Part shown: piece by piece, positions 61,794 through 64,000 of the stretch
Layout of the letters: each line of letters begins with the position of its first letter
Position numbering within the stretch: position 1 is the stretch's first letter
Program-made: the position numbers and the translations under genes
Notes under the pieces: generated by a model
The model's input: only the letters and a program-made list of their open reading frames with translations
Told to the model about the DNA's origin: nothing
Databases searched by the model: none
DNA from: Colwellia sp. Arc7-D
GTDB taxonomy: Bacteria > Pseudomonadota > Gammaproteobacteria > Enterobacterales > Alteromonadaceae
Direction: 5' to 3'
DNA: 64,000 nucleotides
Assembly: GCF_003061515.1 (NCBI RefSeq)
Contig: NZ_CP028924.1
Coordinates: forward strand, 1,488,001 to 1,552,000

Positions 61794-62231
61794 ATGAAAG
61801 ATCAATTACATTGCTACTCTCATCAATTAAAGCATCCCGTAAGATGGGGAGATATTGATATGTTAGGACATGTTAATAACAGCAATTACTTTCGTTACTG
61901 TGAAGAAGGTAGAGTGAAATTTTTCTCAGATAGTCATATTAGAGCCGCCCTTGGCGGCGATAAGCTGGGCTTTGTTGTTGCTTATATCGATTGCAAGTTT
62001 AAGTTTCCGGTGACATATCCTGATAATCTTATTATTGCCACCAAAGTTGAAAAAATAAGTACTGATAGGTTCACCTTAAGCCAAGTCATCTATAGCGAAA
62101 CACATCAAAAAATTGCGGCTAAAAGTGAAAGTATTATTGTTTCATATAGCCATGAAATGCAGAGCAAGATTAGTCTTTCGAATGCGGCATTATCTTTGTT
62201 AGAAAAAGAATTAAACCATCAATTTGAATAA
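61794..62231 (+). CDS. 4HBT/YbgC-like acyl-CoA thioesterase
   Basis: The 145-residue hotdog protein has the 4-hydroxybenzoyl-CoA thioesterase signature VRWGDIDMLGHVNNSNYFRY with the catalytic Asp in GDIDMLGHV. The ATG at 61794, preceded by GGAGA, is preferred over a GTG four codons upstream that is part of that site. Two thioesterases in a row suggest a need to release trapped acyl-CoA intermediates. Confidence 0.92.
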   Translation: MKDQLHCYSHQLKHPVRWGDIDMLGHVNNSNYFRYCEEGRVKFFSDSHIRAALGGDKLGFVVAYIDCKFKFPVTYPDNLIIATKVEKISTDRFTLSQVIYSETHQKIAAKSESIIVSYSHEMQSKISLSNAALSLLEKELNHQFE

Positions 62232-62286
62232 ATTAAAATATAACTAAGCAAATATTATCTAGTATCCATTGAGGTAAAGTAAATTT

Positions 62287-63039
62287 ATGAAAGTATTAGT
62301 CCCAATTAAACGTGTCATCGATTATAACGTCAAAGTACGTGTTAAATCTGATAACTCAAACGTTGATTTAGCTAACGTTAAAATGGCCATTAACCCTTTT
62401 TGTGAAATTGCCGTAGAAGAAGCTGTTCGCCTTAAAGAAGCAGGCACAGCAACTGAAGTTATTGCTATTTCTATTGGTAATAAAAGCTGCCAAGAACAGC
62501 TTCGAACTGCACTTGCCCTAGGCGCTGATCGTGCTATTCATATCGAAACAGAGTTAGCGCTCGACGCGTTAAATATTGCTAAGCTACTTCAAAAAATTGT
62601 CGAAGAAGAACAACCGCAGCTCGTTATCTTAGGTAAACAATCAATTGATAGCGATAACAACCAAACTGGCCAAATGCTTGCTGCATTAACTGGTTTAGCA
62701 CAAGGTACTTTCGCCTCTGAAGTTAAGGTTGAAGGCGACAGAATTAATGTAACAAGGGAAGTAGATGCCGGATTACAAACGCTAGCACTAAATCTGCCCG
62801 CCATTGTGACTACTGACTTACGTTTAAATGAGCCCCGATACGCCTCTCTACCTAATATCATGAAAGCTAAACGTAAACCACTAGTGGTAAAATTAGCTGC
62901 TGATTTTGGTATTGATTTAACCCCACGTACCAACTTATTAAAAGTGACACCACCTAAAGAACGACAAGCGGGTATTATTGTTGAATCAATTGATGAGTTA
63001 GTTGCAAAGTTAAGAAATGAAGCAAAGGTGATTTCATGA
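62287..63039 (+). CDS. etfB: Electron transfer flavoprotein beta subunit
   Basis: EtfB carries the AMP-binding half of the heterodimeric ETF that accepts electrons from acyl-CoA dehydrogenases and passes them to ETF-ubiquinone oxidoreductase. The 250-residue protein shows [35 protein letters not shown] and the family signature [20 protein letters not shown] followed by [15 protein letters not shown]. It overlaps etfA by four bases (ATGA). It most likely serves the three ACADs of this block. Confidence 0.97.
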   Translation: MKVLVPIKRVIDYNVKVRVKSDNSNVDLANVKMAINPFCEIAVEEAVRLKEAGTATEVIAISIGNKSCQEQLRTALALGADRAIHIETELALDALNIAKLLQKIVEEEQPQLVILGKQSIDSDNNQTGQMLAALTGLAQGTFASEVKVEGDRINVTREVDAGLQTLALNLPAIVTTDLRLNEPRYASLPNIMKAKRKPLVVKLAADFGIDLTPRTNLLKVTPPKERQAGIIVESIDELVAKLRNEAKVIS

Positions 63040-63962
63040 GCATTTTAGTCTATGCAGAACACGACAACAGCGTGTTAAAAGCTGATACTTTAAAAACAGT
63101 TGCTGCGGCACAGAAAATAGGTGGCGACATTACCATTTTAGTTGTTGGCTATAATTGTCAAAGCGTTGCTGAACAAGCCGCTAAAGTTAATGGTGTTACT
63201 AAGGTATTAGTTGCAGATAACCTCGTGTACGAGCATCAACTGGCAGAGAATATCAGTTTATTAGTGACCGAATTAGCAGTGAACTACGACGTGATACTGG
63301 CTACAGCATTAACCACCGGCAAAAACTTTATGCCTCGCGTTGCCGCTTTGTTAGATGTCGCTCAAATTTCAGACATTACGTCGGTAGTGAGTGCTGATAC
63401 TTTTGTGCGTCCAATCTATGCCGGTAATGCTATTGCAACCGTGCAAAGTGTCGATGATAAAAAAGTAATCACAGTCCGTTCAACAGGGTTTGATGCCGTT
63501 GCCACTGATGGCGCTGCAGAGATCATAATGCTAGATAAGGTTACAAATGCAGGTATTTCAAGCCATGTCAGTGATGAGTTAACGGTTTCAAAACGCCCAG
63601 ACTTAGGTGCAGCAAGTATCGTTATTTCAGGTGGTCGCGGTATGCAAAATGGCGATAACTTCAAGTTATTAGACGGTATTGCTGACAAATTAGGTGCTGC
63701 CATTGGTGCATCACGCGCGGCGGTAGATGCAGGCTTTGTTCCTAATGACATGCAAGTTGGTCAAACAGGTAAAATTGTTGCGCCAGACTTATACATTGCC
63801 GTAGGTATTTCAGGCGCAATTCAACATCTTGCGGGTATGAAAGATTCGAAAGTGATTGTGGCGATAAATAAAGATCCAGAAGCACCTATTTTCCAAGTAG
63901 CTGACTACGGTCTTGTCGCCGATCTATTTGAAGCGTTACCTGAATTAGAAAGCGCCTTGTAA
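63036..63962 (+). CDS. etfA: Electron transfer flavoprotein alpha subunit
   Basis: The 308-residue FAD-binding subunit has the complete C-terminal FAD domain: [60 protein letters not shown] and [20 protein letters not shown]. The ATG overlaps the etfB stop. The window ends 38 bases after its stop, with no terminator visible yet. No ETF-ubiquinone oxidoreductase gene is in view. Confidence 0.97.
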   Translation: MSILVYAEHDNSVLKADTLKTVAAAQKIGGDITILVVGYNCQSVAEQAAKVNGVTKVLVADNLVYEHQLAENISLLVTELAVNYDVILATALTTGKNFMPRVAALLDVAQISDITSVVSADTFVRPIYAGNAIATVQSVDDKKVITVRSTGFDAVATDGAAEIIMLDKVTNAGISSHVSDELTVSKRPDLGAASIVISGGRGMQNGDNFKLLDGIADKLGAAIGASRAAVDAGFVPNDMQVGQTGKIVAPDLYIAVGISGAIQHLAGMKDSKVIVAINKDPEAPIFQVADYGLVADLFEALPELESAL

Positions 63963-64000
63963 AATCGACTGGATGACTTATTTCAATTGTATAGCTGCTG

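Overview
The window is about 37% GC by eye. Its gene content and protein style point to a marine gammaproteobacterium of the Alteromonadales, most like Colwellia or Thalassotalea: several TonB-dependent receptors, PL7 alginate lyases, an envelope phosphoethanolamine transferase and a large acyl-CoA catabolic block. This placement comes from gene content, not a database search. I see no rRNA, tRNA, CRISPR array, intact insertion sequence or prophage.

Region 1 (1-7856, + strand) is an envelope cluster: a 5'-truncated outer-membrane barrel, a small Omp85/BamA-like protein, an EptA/MCR-type phosphoethanolamine transferase, diacylglycerol kinase (dgkA), a four-repeat DUF347 membrane protein and an LTA-synthase-like phosphoglycerol transferase. 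Both transferases would release diacylglycerol, which DgkA can recycle.

Region 2 (8402-11557) has an Lrp/AsnC regulator divergent from an aldehyde dehydrogenase and an ACT-less homoserine dehydrogenase, a possible homoserine-to-aspartate catabolic module. Region 3 (11558-17300) is gene-poor. It holds a frameshifted periplasmic binding protein, a small lipoprotein, a dCache chemoreceptor, an EthD protein and decayed intergenic repeats.

Region 4 (17507-23673) holds a TonB receptor, a DUF3422 protein, a porin and a LuxR-type response regulator. Region 5 (23740-30767, mostly - strand) is alginate-related: two PL7 lyases flank a lipoprotein with duplicated jelly-roll-like domains. Beside it an HDOD gene lies between a decayed PL7 tail and a decayed LuxR tail, the scar of a segmental duplication. 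Region 6 (31191-36718, - strand) is a complete urease operon ureDABCEFG plus a small His-containing membrane peptide. A CPA2 cation/proton antiporter is divergent from it.

Region 7 (39040-63962) is a catabolic block for an unidentified carboxylic acid. It has three acyl-CoA dehydrogenases, a divergent TonB receptor, a ThDP enzyme with an aldehyde dehydrogenase, a periplasmic catalase-like peroxidase, a permease-like protein, an acyl-CoA ligase, a thiolase, a bifunctional hydratase/dehydrogenase, an NMO-type flavoprotein, a second crotonase, two hotdog thioesterases and etfBA. A 15-bp palindrome close to TTCCGC-N3-GCGGAA occurs twice in each of the two divergent promoter regions of this block (42.6-42.8 kb and 54.05-54.24 kb). 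It ties the segments into one probable regulon whose regulator is not in the window. This shared operator is the strongest candidate for an undescribed system here.
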